A stretch of DNA of 64,000 bases from Methylotenera versatilis 7 (GTDB lineage Bacteria; Pseudomonadota; Gammaproteobacteria; Burkholderiales; Methylophilaceae): assembly GCF_000799165.1 (NCBI RefSeq), contig NZ_JUGF01000002.1:930001-994000 (forward strand). Direction: 5' to 3'. This document shows positions 8,894 through 18,426 of this stretch, piece by piece. The translations under genes were made by a program, and so were the position numbers. Below the pieces are notes generated by a model. That model saw only the letters and a list, made by a program, of their open reading frames with translations, searched no databases and was not told where the DNA came from. Position 1 is the first letter of the stretch. Each line of letters begins with the position of its first letter.

Positions 8894-9375
8894 GCAAGCC
8901 AATCTCCTGATTTTCCACCATGTTTTTCTAGCAGTTTTACTGCGCTGATTGTCATGCCTCGGTCTACCGCTTTGCACATATCGTAAATAGTGAGCAAGCC
9001 GATACTAACTGCGGTTAATGCTTCCATTTCCACCCCAGTTTGGCCTGTCGTTTCGCAACGTATTGTGCAGATAATACTGGATTCACTCTGGTTTATTTCA
9101 AACGTGACGGATACTTTTGTGAGAGAAATTGGATGGCACAGGGGAATTAAGTCTGCCGTTTTTTTGCTGCCCTGAATGGCTGCAATGCGTGCAATGCCGA
9201 GTACATCGCCTTTTTTTGCATCGCCTTGCTGAATCAATTTAAGTGTGGCAGGTAGCATGCTGATTGTACCTGTGGCAATGCCGATGCGGCGAGTAGCAGG
9301 TTTGTCGCCTACATCCACCATATGCGCTTGGCCACTGTTATCAAAGTGTGTAAGGGTTTGGTCGCTGTTCGCCAT
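8884..9375 (-). CDS. moaC: Cyclic pyranopterin monophosphate synthase MoaC
   Basis: 163 residues from the ATG at 9375; an in-frame start at 9414 would add 13 residues of low family likeness. MoaC converts the MoaA product into cyclic pyranopterin monophosphate, the second step in molybdenum cofactor synthesis. Seen: [15 protein letters not shown] at the N-terminus, [13 protein letters not shown] in the middle (active-site region), and M-E-A-L-T-A-V-S near the C-terminus. No other moa gene is adjacent; the divergent neighbour encodes an M48 protease. Cytoplasmic. Confidence 0.96.
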   Translation of the reverse strand: MANSDQTLTHFDNSGQAHMVDVGDKPATRRIGIATGTISMLPATLKLIQQGDAKKGDVLGIARIAAIQGSKKTADLIPLCHPISLTKVSVTFEINQSESSIICTIRCETTGQTGVEMEALTAVSIGLLTIYDMCKAVDRGMTISAVKLLEKHGGKSGDWLASS

Positions 9376-9456
9376 GTATTTTCTATTTCTCATGTATTTT
9401 TTATCTAATCGCAATTTGGCATGAACTTGCGCCGTAAAGGCATTATCATAACAATA

Positions 9457-11028
9457 ATGAAATCAAAGTTAACATTAATTAATGCACAAAAAAGCACTGG
9501 TGCAAAAACTGCATTGGCGTTTTTTACAGCAAGTTTGTTCGCCACTAATAGCGTATTTGCAGACAATATCCAGTTATCTGCTATCTCTGGTAAGCCTTAT
9601 GAAGATGGCGGACTAAACAAAAGTATACCCAGCCGGGATTTAGATACCAATCTGCCGGATTTGGGCGATATTGCGCAAACCGTATTAACGCCGCAGGATG
9701 AGCAGCGCATTGCAGAACAAATCTTACGCGAAGTGGCGGTGAGTGATGATGTATTGCAGGATGCGGAAATCGCCGATTATCTGCAGGCGATTGGCCAACG
9801 ATTGGCTGCCAGCGGCCCGGACAAGCGCCAGACATTTAACTTTTTTGTAGTGCGCGATAATTCGATTAATGCCTTTGCCATGCCAGGCGGGGTGATTGGT
9901 GTGCATACTGGTTTGATTTTAGCTTCAAATAGCGAATCGGAAATGGCCAGCGTGCTGGGACATGAGATTGGCCATGTGACGCAGCGCCATCTGGCGCGTA
10001 TGCTGGCTTCGCAAAAATACGATACCTTTAAAAATATCGCCGGTATCGCCTTGGCATTGTTAGTCGCGCGTGCAAATCCGGAACTTGCCAGCGGTGCTCT
10101 GACCGCATCAACTGCTGCAGGTGTGCAGCGACAATTAGATTACACACGTGAGCATGAGCGTGAGGCTGATCGTGTTGGTCTCACGATATTAGATGCAGCA
10201 GGTTTTGATGTGCGTGGCATGCCGGCATTTTTTACTACTTTGCAGCGTAGTACGCGATTTGTAGAGGGCACCGCACCCAGCTTTTTGCGTACACACCCAT
10301 TGAATGCAGAACGTATTGCTGATGTATCTAATCGCGTTGAAACCATGCCGTATAAACAAGTTGCCGATAGTCTGGATTTTCAACTGGTGAAAGCAAAGTT
10401 ACGTGCGGGCAATGGCATGGCTCAGACCGCGATTGACCAGTTTCAGGATAATTTGAGAGAGCGCAGATTTGCCAATGAAACAGCCGAGAATTACGGTTTG
10501 GCTGTGGCAATGCTGCGTAAAAATGATTTAGTCGGTGCCACTAAGCAAATGCAATGGTTACAAGCCCATGCAGTTAAACATCCGTTTATTGAAAATTTGG
10601 CTGCCCGCATTGAAGTTGCGCGCAATAACCCGCAGGCTGCTGCGGCGCAATATGCTAAAGCGTTAACGCTATTTCCTGATCAGCGCTCGCTGATTTATGG
10701 TTATGCTGAACATTATCTGGCAACCAATCAGCCCGATAAAGCACTTAAGTTGATTGCAGAAAAACAGCCACTGTTTCCAACAGATGCTTATTTCTATGAC
10801 ATGATGGCGAAAGCTTACGCGGCAAAAGGTAAGGATTTATTGCGTTTTCAGGCGCAGGGGGAATCATATTATCGTAAATATAATTTAAACAGGGCGGTTG
10901 AGCAGTTTGATTTTGCAGTAAAGGCCAAGGATGGCAATTTTTATGAGCATTCCATTGTGGATGCACGCTTAAAAGAGTTACGCCGCCTGCAGGCAAATGA
11001 AAAGACGGCACTGGATAGGTTAAGTTAA
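9457..11028 (+). CDS. bepA: BepA-like M48 metalloprotease with TPR tail
   Basis: 523 residues from the ATG at 9457 (an ATG at 9421 in the same frame would lengthen the n-region by 12). A signal peptide ending near N-S-V-F-A-D exports it to the periplasm. The zinc site is H-E-I-G-H at 169-173, with the third ligand in the R-E-H-E-R-E-A-D segment about 65 residues later. The C-terminal half is made of TPR-like helices ([13 protein letters not shown]). This layout matches BepA/YfgC, which checks assembly of LptD and other outer-membrane proteins. The stop overlaps the soxY ATG by one base (TAATG), so the genes are translationally coupled. Confidence 0.88.
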   Translation: MKSKLTLINAQKSTGAKTALAFFTASLFATNSVFADNIQLSAISGKPYEDGGLNKSIPSRDLDTNLPDLGDIAQTVLTPQDEQRIAEQILREVAVSDDVLQDAEIADYLQAIGQRLAASGPDKRQTFNFFVVRDNSINAFAMPGGVIGVHTGLILASNSESEMASVLGHEIGHVTQRHLARMLASQKYDTFKNIAGIALALLVARANPELASGALTASTAAGVQRQLDYTREHEREADRVGLTILDAAGFDVRGMPAFFTTLQRSTRFVEGTAPSFLRTHPLNAERIADVSNRVETMPYKQVADSLDFQLVKAKLRAGNGMAQTAIDQFQDNLRERRFANETAENYGLAVAMLRKNDLVGATKQMQWLQAHAVKHPFIENLAARIEVARNNPQAAAAQYAKALTLFPDQRSLIYGYAEHYLATNQPDKALKLIAEKQPLFPTDAYFYDMMAKAYAAKGKDLLRFQAQGESYYRKYNLNRAVEQFDFAVKAKDGNFYEHSIVDARLKELRRLQANEKTALDRLS

Positions 11029-11471
11029 TGCAACGCCGACATTTTTTAAGCGTATTTTTGGGAGGCATAACAGCACTGTTAATCGCACCGATTAGCGCGT
11101 TTGCGGCCACTTGGAATAAGCGGGCGTTTGAGGCAACAAAGTTCAGTAATGCTGCCAATGATTTGGCGATTAAGAACGAGATGCCGAGTCAGGATATTGA
11201 TATTAATGCACCAGATCGCGCTGAGAATGGCGCGATTGTACAAGTCGAGATCAATAGTCGCATACCCAATACGGAATCGATTGCGATATTTGTAGAACAT
11301 AATCCAACCACGCTGATTGGTCATTTTACGTTTACCAATGGCGCGTTACCGCAATTAGTGACACGCATTAAAATGGCGGAAACTTCTGATATAAAAATAG
11401 TGGTTAAAGCGGGCGATCAATATTTTACTGTTGCCAAAAATGTAGTAGTGCTTGAAAACGGTTGCGGTTAA
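11028..11471 (+). CDS. soxY: Thiosulfate-oxidation carrier protein SoxY
   Basis: 147 residues. The N-terminus has R-R-H-F-L-S followed by a hydrophobic stretch ending S-A-F-A, a twin-arginine-type signal, so it should be exported folded to the periplasm. The body is the SoxY beta-sandwich. The chain ends N-G-C-G, with the sulfur-binding Cys at residue 146; the usual ending is GGCGG, so the swinging arm is slightly shorter. SoxY carries thiosulfate-derived sulfur as a Cys adduct in complex with SoxZ. No soxA, soxX, soxB or soxCD is near, so a full Sox pathway is not shown here. Confidence 0.85.
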   Translation: MQRRHFLSVFLGGITALLIAPISAFAATWNKRAFEATKFSNAANDLAIKNEMPSQDIDINAPDRAENGAIVQVEINSRIPNTESIAIFVEHNPTTLIGHFTFTNGALPQLVTRIKMAETSDIKIVVKAGDQYFTVAKNVVVLENGCG

Positions 11472-11483
11472 GAAGGGCGAAAA

Positions 11484-11798
11484 GTGGATAATATTAAAAT
11501 GCGCGCCAAGTTGATTAACGACACAACTGAAGTCAAAATGATTATTAACCATCCCATGGAAACAGGTCGTAAAAAAGACGATTTCGGGCAGTTGATTCCA
11601 GCCCATTTTATTCAGTTGTTAACCGCTAAATTAAACGGTCAGCCTGTGATTGAAATGCAGTGGGGAACAGGGATTTCAAAAAATCCCTATGTGACTTTTT
11701 ATTTAAAAAGCGCCAAAGTAGACGACAAAATTGTTGTTAACTGGGTAGATAATTTAGGCAAAACTGGTGAAGGTGAGGTCTTGGTAACCGCAGGATAA
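11484..11798 (+). CDS. soxZ: Thiosulfate-oxidation complex protein SoxZ
   Basis: 104 residues beginning at a GTG 12 bases after soxY. The sequence has the SoxZ hallmarks K-M-I-I-N-H-P-M-E-T-G-R-K-K-D near the start, P-A-H-F-I-Q in the middle, and a W-G-T-G-I-S-K-N-P-Y segment. SoxZ has no signal peptide of its own and is carried to the periplasm bound to SoxY. The pair forms the SoxYZ sulfur carrier. Full length for the family. Confidence 0.9.
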   Translation: MDNIKMRAKLINDTTEVKMIINHPMETGRKKDDFGQLIPAHFIQLLTAKLNGQPVIEMQWGTGISKNPYVTFYLKSAKVDDKIVVNWVDNLGKTGEGEVLVTAG

Positions 11799-11826
11799 TA
11801 TTTGATAACTGCCCAGTCATCCTGTA

Positions 11827-12936
11827 TCAGGGAATAGCTGTTGTAAATAGATATACGCCAAATATCACCAAAAGTATTACGCCTTGCAATACATTGGTGC
11901 GGCCTGTCGCCAAGGAAATGGCATTCACAAATAAAGCCAACAGTACTAAAACCGTCGATTTCATATCAATGCCCAGAAACAGCGTCCATCCTGTCATCAG
12001 CGATAAAATAGCGACCGCAGGAATGGTTAAGCCGATACTGGCAAGCGCTGAGCCCAGTGCTAGATTCAAGCTGGTTTGAAACATGTTTTTACGCGCAGCG
12101 CGCACAGCGGCCAATCCTTCTGGTAACAGAACAATACTCGCGATAATAACGCCCACCAATTGACGCGGTGCATGAATTAACTTAACAAAGCTTTCTATTG
12201 TTGGAGCAAGCGATTTAGCCAGTAGTACCACGGCAACCAGACACAGCAATAATAAACCTGTACTCAAATAGGCTGTCGAATTGGAAGCTTTGTTTGTATT
12301 GTGAGATTTATCTTCGTCGCCATCTTCATCGTCATTATTATCTTTTGCATCTAAAAAATAATTTCTATGACGAATGGCCTGCACAAATACAAAAGTACCG
12401 TACAAAACCAGCGAAACCAGCGCGATAAAAGCCAATTGGCTTGCGCTATATACAGGTCCGCGGGTTGTTAATGTATAGTTGGGCAAAATTAAAGTTAACA
12501 CTACAATTGCCGCTAATGTGGAGAGTGAAGCATTCGCACCATGCAGTTTAAACACTTGTTCTTTGTATAATAAACCGCCTATTAATGAGCATATACCCAC
12601 AATTCCCGTGATGATGATCATCACCGCTGCAAACACCGTATCGCGGGCCAGCGCGGCTGTTTCAGGCCCGCCTGTTAACATTAAAGATAAAATAAGCCCA
12701 ACTTCGATGACCGTAATAGCGGTTGCCAGCAATAATGTGCCGTATGGTTCACCTACTTTATGTGCAATCGTTTCTGCATGATGTACCGCAGACAACACGG
12801 CACCAATTAAAGCGATTGCCATCACAATCGATTCAATGCCGCCTAAGTTTAAATTCAATTGAGATGCTGCCAGCACTAATCCTGCCAGAATAGGCGCTAC
12901 GATAGACCAAGTTGAAATTTTTAAACCATTACTCAT
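11827..12936 (-). CDS. chaA: Calcium/proton antiporter, ChaA-like
   Basis: 369 residues with about ten to eleven membrane helices. Both alpha-repeats of the CaCA superfamily are seen: G-E-P-Y-G-T-L-L-L-A-T-A-I-T-V-I-E-V in the first half and L-P-E-G-L-A-A-V-R-A-A-R-K-N near the end, with the glutamates that bind the ion. A very acidic loop (about 200-215; D-N-N-D-D-E-D-G-D-E-D) joins the two halves and could act as a cytoplasmic Ca2+ sensor. Relatives expel Ca2+, Na+ or K+ from the cytoplasm in exchange for protons. It lies 17 bases upstream of the FAD oxidoreductase stop, same strand. Confidence 0.9.
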   Translation of the reverse strand: MSNGLKISTWSIVAPILAGLVLAASQLNLNLGGIESIVMAIALIGAVLSAVHHAETIAHKVGEPYGTLLLATAITVIEVGLILSLMLTGGPETAALARDTVFAAVMIIITGIVGICSLIGGLLYKEQVFKLHGANASLSTLAAIVVLTLILPNYTLTTRGPVYSASQLAFIALVSLVLYGTFVFVQAIRHRNYFLDAKDNNDDEDGDEDKSHNTNKASNSTAYLSTGLLLLCLVAVVLLAKSLAPTIESFVKLIHAPRQLVGVIIASIVLLPEGLAAVRAARKNMFQTSLNLALGSALASIGLTIPAVAILSLMTGWTLFLGIDMKSTVLVLLALFVNAISLATGRTNVLQGVILLVIFGVYLFTTAIP

Positions 12937-12953
12937 TTATTTATTACCTAGTG

Positions 12954-14585
12954 TTATTGATTCATATTGAGAATAACCGCTTCCGCCACTCGAATACCAT
13001 CTACGCCAGCGGATAGAATGCCGCCCGCATAACCTGCGCCTTCGCCGCATGGGTACAAGCCTTTGGTGTTGATGCTTTGCAAGGACTCGTCATCTCGCTT
13101 AATGCGAATTGGACTGCTGGTGCGTGTTTCGACACCTGTCAAAATGCCATCTGCTATATCATAACCTTTAATCTGCTTGGCAAATGCAGGAATTGCTTCG
13201 CGGATTGCATCAATCGCAAATTGCGGTAATGCAGATTCTAAATTTGTAAGATGCACACCTGGCGTGTAAGAAGGCGCTACTTCACCGAGTTGTTGAGACG
13301 GTTTATTGGCTAAAAAGTCGCCAATCAATTGTGCAGGCGCAGCATAATTACTGCCGCCTAGCACATACGCATGGCTTTCTAATTGACGCTGCAATGCTAT
13401 CCCTGCCAATGGGTGTGCAGGGAAATCCACTTCTGGCGTGATACCCACCACAATACCTGAATTGGCATTACGTTCGTTACGGCTGTATTGACTCATACCA
13501 TTTGTGGCAACGCGGCCTTCTTCAGAAGTCGCTGCCACCACCGTGCCACCCGGGCACATACAAAAACTATACACACTGCGGCCATTGCTGGCGTGATGCA
13601 CTAATTTGTATTCAGCCGCGCCCAGCTTACTGATCAAATCTTCGCTATAGCTGCTGCCATAACGTGCCTTGTCGATTAATGATTGCGGATGTTCAATACG
13701 GAAGCCGATCGAGAATGGCTTGGCTTCCACAAAAATGCCTTTTTGATACACCATTTCAAAGGTGTCACGCGCGCTGTGACCAACGGCCAGCACAACGTGA
13801 TTGCTGGCAATATGCTCGCCATTCGCCAGCACCACCCCTTGAACAACATCATCAATTATCTCAATATCGTCAACACGTGAATTGAAACGAATCTCGCCAC
13901 CTAGTGCGATGATGTTGTTTCGCATGTTTTCTACCATGCTGACTAAGCGAAACGTACCGATATGCGGATGGCTGATATATAAGATTTCTGCTGGTGCGCC
14001 AGCATCCACAAACTCTTGCAGTACCTTGCGCCCATAATGTTTAGGGTCTTTAATCTGGCTCCACAATTTACCGTCAGAGAATGTGCCTGCACCGCCTTCG
14101 CCAAATTGCACGTTTGACTCAGGATTCAGCGTGCTTTTTCGCCATAAATCCCAAGTATCTTTGGTTCTTTCTTTCACCGCTTTACCGCGCTCTAACACAA
14201 TCGGCTTAAAGCCTGCCTGCGCTAAAATCAGTGCGGCAAAAATACCTGCCGGGCCAAAGCCAATCACAATCGGGCGTGTTTTTACATCAGTTGGCGCGTT
14301 GCCTACCGCTTTGTAATTGGTATCCGGTGCGAGTTTTATATGCGGATCTTTTGAATGTTTGGCTAAAACTTTCGCCTCACCGTTAACCACAACATCCAGC
14401 GAGTAAACCAGCAATATTGCATTGGATTTTCGGGCGTCAGTACCGCGTTTAAAGATGCTGAAACTGATTAAGTCAGCCGCATTAATGGCTAGTTTTTTAA
14501 TCGCAGCTGCTCTAATTTCCGCATCGGTGTGGCCTTCTTCGGCAGATGTGGCGATTGGCAGTTTAATTTCGGTGATTCTTAACAT
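12954..14585 (-). CDS. Uncharacterised FAD-dependent dehydrogenase
   Basis: 543 residues of the COG2509-type family. An N-terminal domain of about 90 residues (L-R-I-T-E-I-K-L-P) precedes a Rossmann fold with the dinucleotide motif G-F-G-P-A-G at about 109-114 and L-E-R-G shortly after. C-terminal blocks include P-C-G-E-G-A-G-Y-A-G-G-I near residue 520, the FAD-contacting end of the family. The protein is soluble and widely conserved, but I know of no established substrate. It precedes the antiporter on the minus strand and may share a transcript with it. Confidence 0.88.
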   Translation of the reverse strand: MLRITEIKLPIATSAEEGHTDAEIRAAAIKKLAINAADLISFSIFKRGTDARKSNAILLVYSLDVVVNGEAKVLAKHSKDPHIKLAPDTNYKAVGNAPTDVKTRPIVIGFGPAGIFAALILAQAGFKPIVLERGKAVKERTKDTWDLWRKSTLNPESNVQFGEGGAGTFSDGKLWSQIKDPKHYGRKVLQEFVDAGAPAEILYISHPHIGTFRLVSMVENMRNNIIALGGEIRFNSRVDDIEIIDDVVQGVVLANGEHIASNHVVLAVGHSARDTFEMVYQKGIFVEAKPFSIGFRIEHPQSLIDKARYGSSYSEDLISKLGAAEYKLVHHASNGRSVYSFCMCPGGTVVAATSEEGRVATNGMSQYSRNERNANSGIVVGITPEVDFPAHPLAGIALQRQLESHAYVLGGSNYAAPAQLIGDFLANKPSQQLGEVAPSYTPGVHLTNLESALPQFAIDAIREAIPAFAKQIKGYDIADGILTGVETRTSSPIRIKRDDESLQSINTKGLYPCGEGAGYAGGILSAGVDGIRVAEAVILNMNQ

Positions 14586-14687
14586 GGGCTTTAATCTTAA
14601 TAGGTAATAATTGGATGAATTTGTATATCAAAAGCTTACGGATATAAAACTTACAGTTCTGAAATCGATGAATCTACGTCTGGAAAT

Positions 14688-15296
14688 CTAAGTGGATGAC
14701 TCTAAATTCAATTGCAGTAATTTGCGCAGCATCGGCAATGTTATCGGTTTTTGCATGGTCAGCGACCACTCATCGAGCGCATCTAAAGTTGCCATTAATG
14801 TAGGCAAATCGCGGCGCAGATAACGTAAGCAATAATCTACCACTTCGTCCGGCAGTTTCATGCCGCGTTCAAATGCATGTTGTTTAAGCGCAGTCGCTTT
14901 TTCAATATCATTTAAAGGATGCAGTTGATACACCAAACCCCAAGCCAAACGCGTTGCTAAATCGTCACGTAAACCCATTTGGGTAGGCGCGTGCAGTCCT
15001 GCGGTAATGATAAATTTACCTGCTTCCTTATGCTGGTTGTATTGATTAAATAAGTCAATTTGCGCATCGTTATTTAGCAAGTGCACATCGTCTGCTACGT
15101 TTATATTCATTGCTCTGCAAGCATGCAATAAATGACTTTTCCCTGAGCCAGACTCACCCCACAAATAAATAAATTGCGGTGTATTGCCACTAATCGCCAT
15201 TGTTAAACTGGCAAGTGCTTCTGCATTGCGTCCCACTACAAAATTTTGCAAAGTAGGTGGTGCGGCAGGCTTAATGTCGAGTAAAAGTTGTTTCAT
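14688..15296 (-). CDS. hda: DnaA regulatory inactivator Hda
   Basis: 202 residues, a little short for Hda but complete. The N-terminus has Q-L-L-L-D-I, fitting the beta-clamp-binding motif that tethers Hda to the replication clamp. The Walker A is G-E-S-G-S-G-K-S-H (47-55) and the Walker B is V-A-D-D-V-H-L. There is no DNA-binding domain IV, which separates it from DnaA. Hda with the DNA-loaded clamp triggers DnaA-ATP hydrolysis after initiation. The upstream neighbour on the same strand is the AI-2E-type permease, a common pairing. Confidence 0.92.
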   Translation of the reverse strand: MKQLLLDIKPAAPPTLQNFVVGRNAEALASLTMAISGNTPQFIYLWGESGSGKSHLLHACRAMNINVADDVHLLNNDAQIDLFNQYNQHKEAGKFIITAGLHAPTQMGLRDDLATRLAWGLVYQLHPLNDIEKATALKQHAFERGMKLPDEVVDYCLRYLRRDLPTLMATLDALDEWSLTMQKPITLPMLRKLLQLNLESST

Positions 15297-15365
15297 GCAG
15301 TGCTGCTTGAAAAATTGAGGTAAAAAATGTGTTAAGTATGCTGATGATGTTATTTAAAACTTGTT

Positions 15366-16472
15366 TTATTTAAGATAAGCGTCGCTATCTAAATAATTAT
15401 CTTTGGTATGGCGTAAACCCACTGCAATCGCCGCCGTGACTGGTAAGGCAAGTAATACGCCAGCAAAGCCGAATAATTGCCCGCCAGCCAGTAAAGCAAA
15501 AATCACGACAACCGGGTGTAAGCCAATGCGGTCGCCCACCAATTTGGGCGTAATAAAATTACTTTCTATAAGCTGGCCAATGCCAAATACCAGCAAGACG
15601 GGGATTAGCTGGCCCAAACTGGTGAAATGCAGCACGCCAACTAGTAATGCTAACCCCAAGCCAATTGCTGGGCCTAGATAAGGTATAAAGCCTAATAAGC
15701 CTGCGATGATGCCGATAGGTAAAGCCATATCCAGCCCAGTTAACCATAAGCCAGCGGCATAAAATACGCTCATGATAATCATCACGGTAAATTGGCCACG
15801 TAAAAATTCAGCCAACATTTGATCGATTTCTTGGGCGATTTCAGTCGTTTTTCCAATCACATGGCGCGGAATTAAATTACCGATACCAGCCGTTAACTCA
15901 TCCCAATCACGCAATAAGTAAAACAATACGACTGGCAGTAATAGAATGTTCGCAATAATGCCGACAAGCGCCATACTATTTGAGCCGGCTGTTTTCAGAA
16001 CATCACCCAGGATACTGCCGGCTGTTTTCCAGTTTTTGGTGATGACATCTTGAATTTGCGTACTATCAATCGCCAAGCTAATACCAAAGTGTTTTTGCAG
16101 CCATGGTTCGGCTGTGGTGCGGATGTTCGTAATAAAATCTGGCAGGCGCTCAATAATAAGTTGTGACTCTTTTTGCAGTAAGGGAATGATAATTAAAAGT
16201 AATAACGTAATAACGCCAACAAGTCCCATCATGACTAATACCGTTGCGGTTGTACGGCCAAATTGATATCTCTTGTAACCCAATATACTCAGCTTATCAA
16301 CTAAAGGGTCGCACATATAAGCCAAAACCGCGGCGGTTAAAAAGGGTGTAAGCACAGGCGCCAAAAGATACAGCATCAACAGAAAAACTACACTTAAAAT
16401 TAACCAGCGGTTATCTGCCACAATGTTCGTGGCAGGCGATTGTTTGTGGCTGTTTTTTGGTTGATTTGGCAT
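15366..16472 (-). CDS. AI-2E-type (PerM) family permease
   Basis: 368 residues with about eight membrane helices: a pair near the N-terminus (about 22-55), one near 75-95, then helices from about 160 onward, with a soluble segment near 110-150. The C-terminal signature F-I-P-Y-L-G-P-A-I-G and the E-S-N-F-I-T-P-K-L-V-G block are typical of this family. Members are linked to AI-2 export, Na+/H+ exchange or unknown solutes, so the substrate is left open. It is divergent from purM, with about 110 bases between the two starts. Confidence 0.9.
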   Translation of the reverse strand: MPNQPKNSHKQSPATNIVADNRWLILSVVFLLMLYLLAPVLTPFLTAAVLAYMCDPLVDKLSILGYKRYQFGRTTATVLVMMGLVGVITLLLLIIIPLLQKESQLIIERLPDFITNIRTTAEPWLQKHFGISLAIDSTQIQDVITKNWKTAGSILGDVLKTAGSNSMALVGIIANILLLPVVLFYLLRDWDELTAGIGNLIPRHVIGKTTEIAQEIDQMLAEFLRGQFTVMIIMSVFYAAGLWLTGLDMALPIGIIAGLLGFIPYLGPAIGLGLALLVGVLHFTSLGQLIPVLLVFGIGQLIESNFITPKLVGDRIGLHPVVVIFALLAGGQLFGFAGVLLALPVTAAIAVGLRHTKDNYLDSDAYLK

Positions 16473-16581
16473 GGTTAAATTGAATAGTGGGTTAAAATGC
16501 GAGCTAGTTAAATGTGTATTTAAGTTAAAATTATACTTACATTAAATAGTGATATAGCAATTAATTGAATCGAGAGCCGTT

Positions 16582-17631
16582 TTGAACACAACAAACCCTA
16601 ACACAAACTCCATTAGCTACCGCGATGCAGGCGTTGACATTGAAGCGGGCGATGCCTTAATCGAGGAAATTAAACCTTTTGCTAAACGGACCATGCGACC
16701 AGAAGTGCTGGCGGGTATTGGCGGATTTGGGTCATTGTTTGAAATGCCTAAAAAGTTTAAAAACCCTGTATTGGTTTCTGGCACGGATGGTGTAGGTACT
16801 AAACTAAAGCTGGCCTTTGAACTGAATAAACACGACACGGTTGGTATCGATTTGGTCGCCATGAGCGTGAACGACATTTTAGTGCAAGGCGCGGAACCGC
16901 TATTTTTCCTGGATTATTTTGCCTGCGGTAAATTGGAAGTAGGCACTGCGGCGCAAGTGATTAAAGGTATTGCAGAAGGCTGTGAGCAATCTGGCTGTGC
17001 GCTAGTGGGAGGAGAAACGGCGGAAATGCCCGGCATGTACCCAGCGGGCGAATACGATTTAGCGGGTTTCGCAGTGGGTTGTGTGGATAAAGAAAAAATC
17101 ATTAATGGATTGAGCATTGCAGCGGGTGACGTGTTATTGGGCTTGGCTTCAAGCGGCGCACATTCAAATGGTTATTCATTGATTCGTAAGTTAATTACAA
17201 ACTCAGGCATTGATTTCGAGTCAGACTTTCACGGTAAAAAATTCAAAGACGTGGTGATGGCACCAACCAGAATTTACGTGAAATCACTGCTTAAGTTAAT
17301 TGATGCTTTACCTGTAAAAGGCATGGCGCATATTACTGGCGGTGGCATTACAGAAAATATTCCACGCGTATTACCGGCAGGGTTGACCGCAGAGATCAGT
17401 GCAAAAAGCTGGGATTTACCGCCTTTATTTAAATGGCTGCAAGCGCAAGGCAATATTACGCACAGCGAAATGTATAAAACCTTTAACTGCGGCATTGGTA
17501 TGGCAGTGATTATGTCTAAAACTGATGCAGCAGCAGCTAAGCAATTATTAGAAGCTGCGGGCGAGATGGTGTACGAGATTGGCGTGATTCGCACGCAACA
17601 AGCAGGTGAAGCCGCTACTGTTGTTGTTTAG
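16582..17631 (+). CDS. purM: Phosphoribosylformylglycinamidine cyclo-ligase
   Basis: 349 residues, standard PurM length. The enzyme closes the imidazole ring of AIR using ATP in de novo purine synthesis. Seen: S-Y-R-D-A-G-V-D-I near the start, [12 protein letters not shown], the [11 protein letters not shown] block, and [12 protein letters not shown]. The start appears to be TTG with GAGAG close upstream. purN, often next to purM, is not here; a DUF3108 gene follows after a gap with a clear hairpin. Confidence 0.97.
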   Translation: MNTTNPNTNSISYRDAGVDIEAGDALIEEIKPFAKRTMRPEVLAGIGGFGSLFEMPKKFKNPVLVSGTDGVGTKLKLAFELNKHDTVGIDLVAMSVNDILVQGAEPLFFLDYFACGKLEVGTAAQVIKGIAEGCEQSGCALVGGETAEMPGMYPAGEYDLAGFAVGCVDKEKIINGLSIAAGDVLLGLASSGAHSNGYSLIRKLITNSGIDFESDFHGKKFKDVVMAPTRIYVKSLLKLIDALPVKGMAHITGGGITENIPRVLPAGLTAEISAKSWDLPPLFKWLQAQGNITHSEMYKTFNCGIGMAVIMSKTDAAAAKQLLEAAGEMVYEIGVIRTQQAGEAATVVV

Positions 17632-17655
17632 TCAGGCGGCAGCATAAAAGCCAGA

Positions 17656-17680
17656 CAACGCATATTGATGCTATGCGTTG
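17656..17680 (+). repeat. Nine-base-pair hairpin after purM
   Basis: CAACGCATA (17656-17664) is exactly complementary to TATGCGTTG (17672-17680), with a seven-base loop. It lies between the purM stop and the first DUF3108 gene. No T-run follows, so it may slow or process the transcript, or be a leaky terminator. Its role is inferred. Confidence 0.5.
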
Positions 17681-17712
17681 AGTAGCTTCATTCAATAATT
17701 TGAGAAAATAAT

Positions 17713-18426
17713 ATGTTTAAGCAAAGCCAATGGATTATTTTTTTCTGCCTCGTTTTTTATGGTGCAATTGCGCACGCTGCACCTAAAAGTGTTCAACTGG
17801 AATATGACTTAAAACGTGATGGCAAACTATTTGCCAAAGTGGTCGAGAATTTTAGCCAAGACGGCAATCAGTATAAAATCGAGTCAGTCACAAAAGGCGT
17901 TGGTGTTTATGCGCTGCTTGGTGAGCGCAAATTATTAAGTAGTGGCAGCGTGACCAAAGAGGGCTTAAAACCTAAACACTTTGAATCGCATCAAGGGGAT
18001 AACAATAGAAAATCCTTAATTAACGATTTTGATTGGGCAAAAAATACGCTCAATATGCAGGTGAAAGGTGAAGTGAAGACACAGACTTTACAAAAAGGTA
18101 CACAGGATTTATTGAGCTATGCCTACCAATTTATGTTCGCGCAGCCAACTAAAGCGCGTGTTGGTCAAAACAGTATCAATTTGACGTTAACATCGGGTAA
18201 GAAACTAAAGCAATATCAATATAAAATCATTGCGCGCGGCTTAAAACTAAACGCTGCGGGTACAGACTTTAAAACTTTGCATATTGCCAATACGCCAGCG
18301 GCTGGAGATGATAAAAAAGAGCTTTGGTTAGCAGAGGATAAATATTATTTGCCAGTGCAATATAATTTAACCGATGAAGATGGCGCAAGTTTTGAGCAAA
18401 CCTTGACCAAAATACATGTGGAATAA
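17713..18426 (+). CDS. DUF3108 protein, exported
   Basis: 237 residues. A signal peptide (about 1-22, ending I-A-H-A-A) leads into a beta-rich domain of the DUF3108 family. Conserved blocks seen in both this protein and the next are G-T-Q-D-L-L-S, Y-Q-F-M, T-S-G-K-K-L, K-T-L-H-I and K-E-L-W-L-A. The family is periplasmic or envelope-linked, with no proven function. The end overlaps the start of the second DUF3108 gene by 11 bases, so the two are probably translated together. Confidence 0.85.
   Translation: MFKQSQWIIFFCLVFYGAIAHAAPKSVQLEYDLKRDGKLFAKVVENFSQDGNQYKIESVTKGVGVYALLGERKLLSSGSVTKEGLKPKHFESHQGDNNRKSLINDFDWAKNTLNMQVKGEVKTQTLQKGTQDLLSYAYQFMFAQPTKARVGQNSINLTLTSGKKLKQYQYKIIARGLKLNAAGTDFKTLHIANTPAAGDDKKELWLAEDKYYLPVQYNLTDEDGASFEQTLTKIHVE

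Noticed and set aside
10745-11158. Minus-strand frame of 137 codons across the protease-soxY junction
   Set aside because: It runs opposite to two clearly real, coupled genes and shows no family features.
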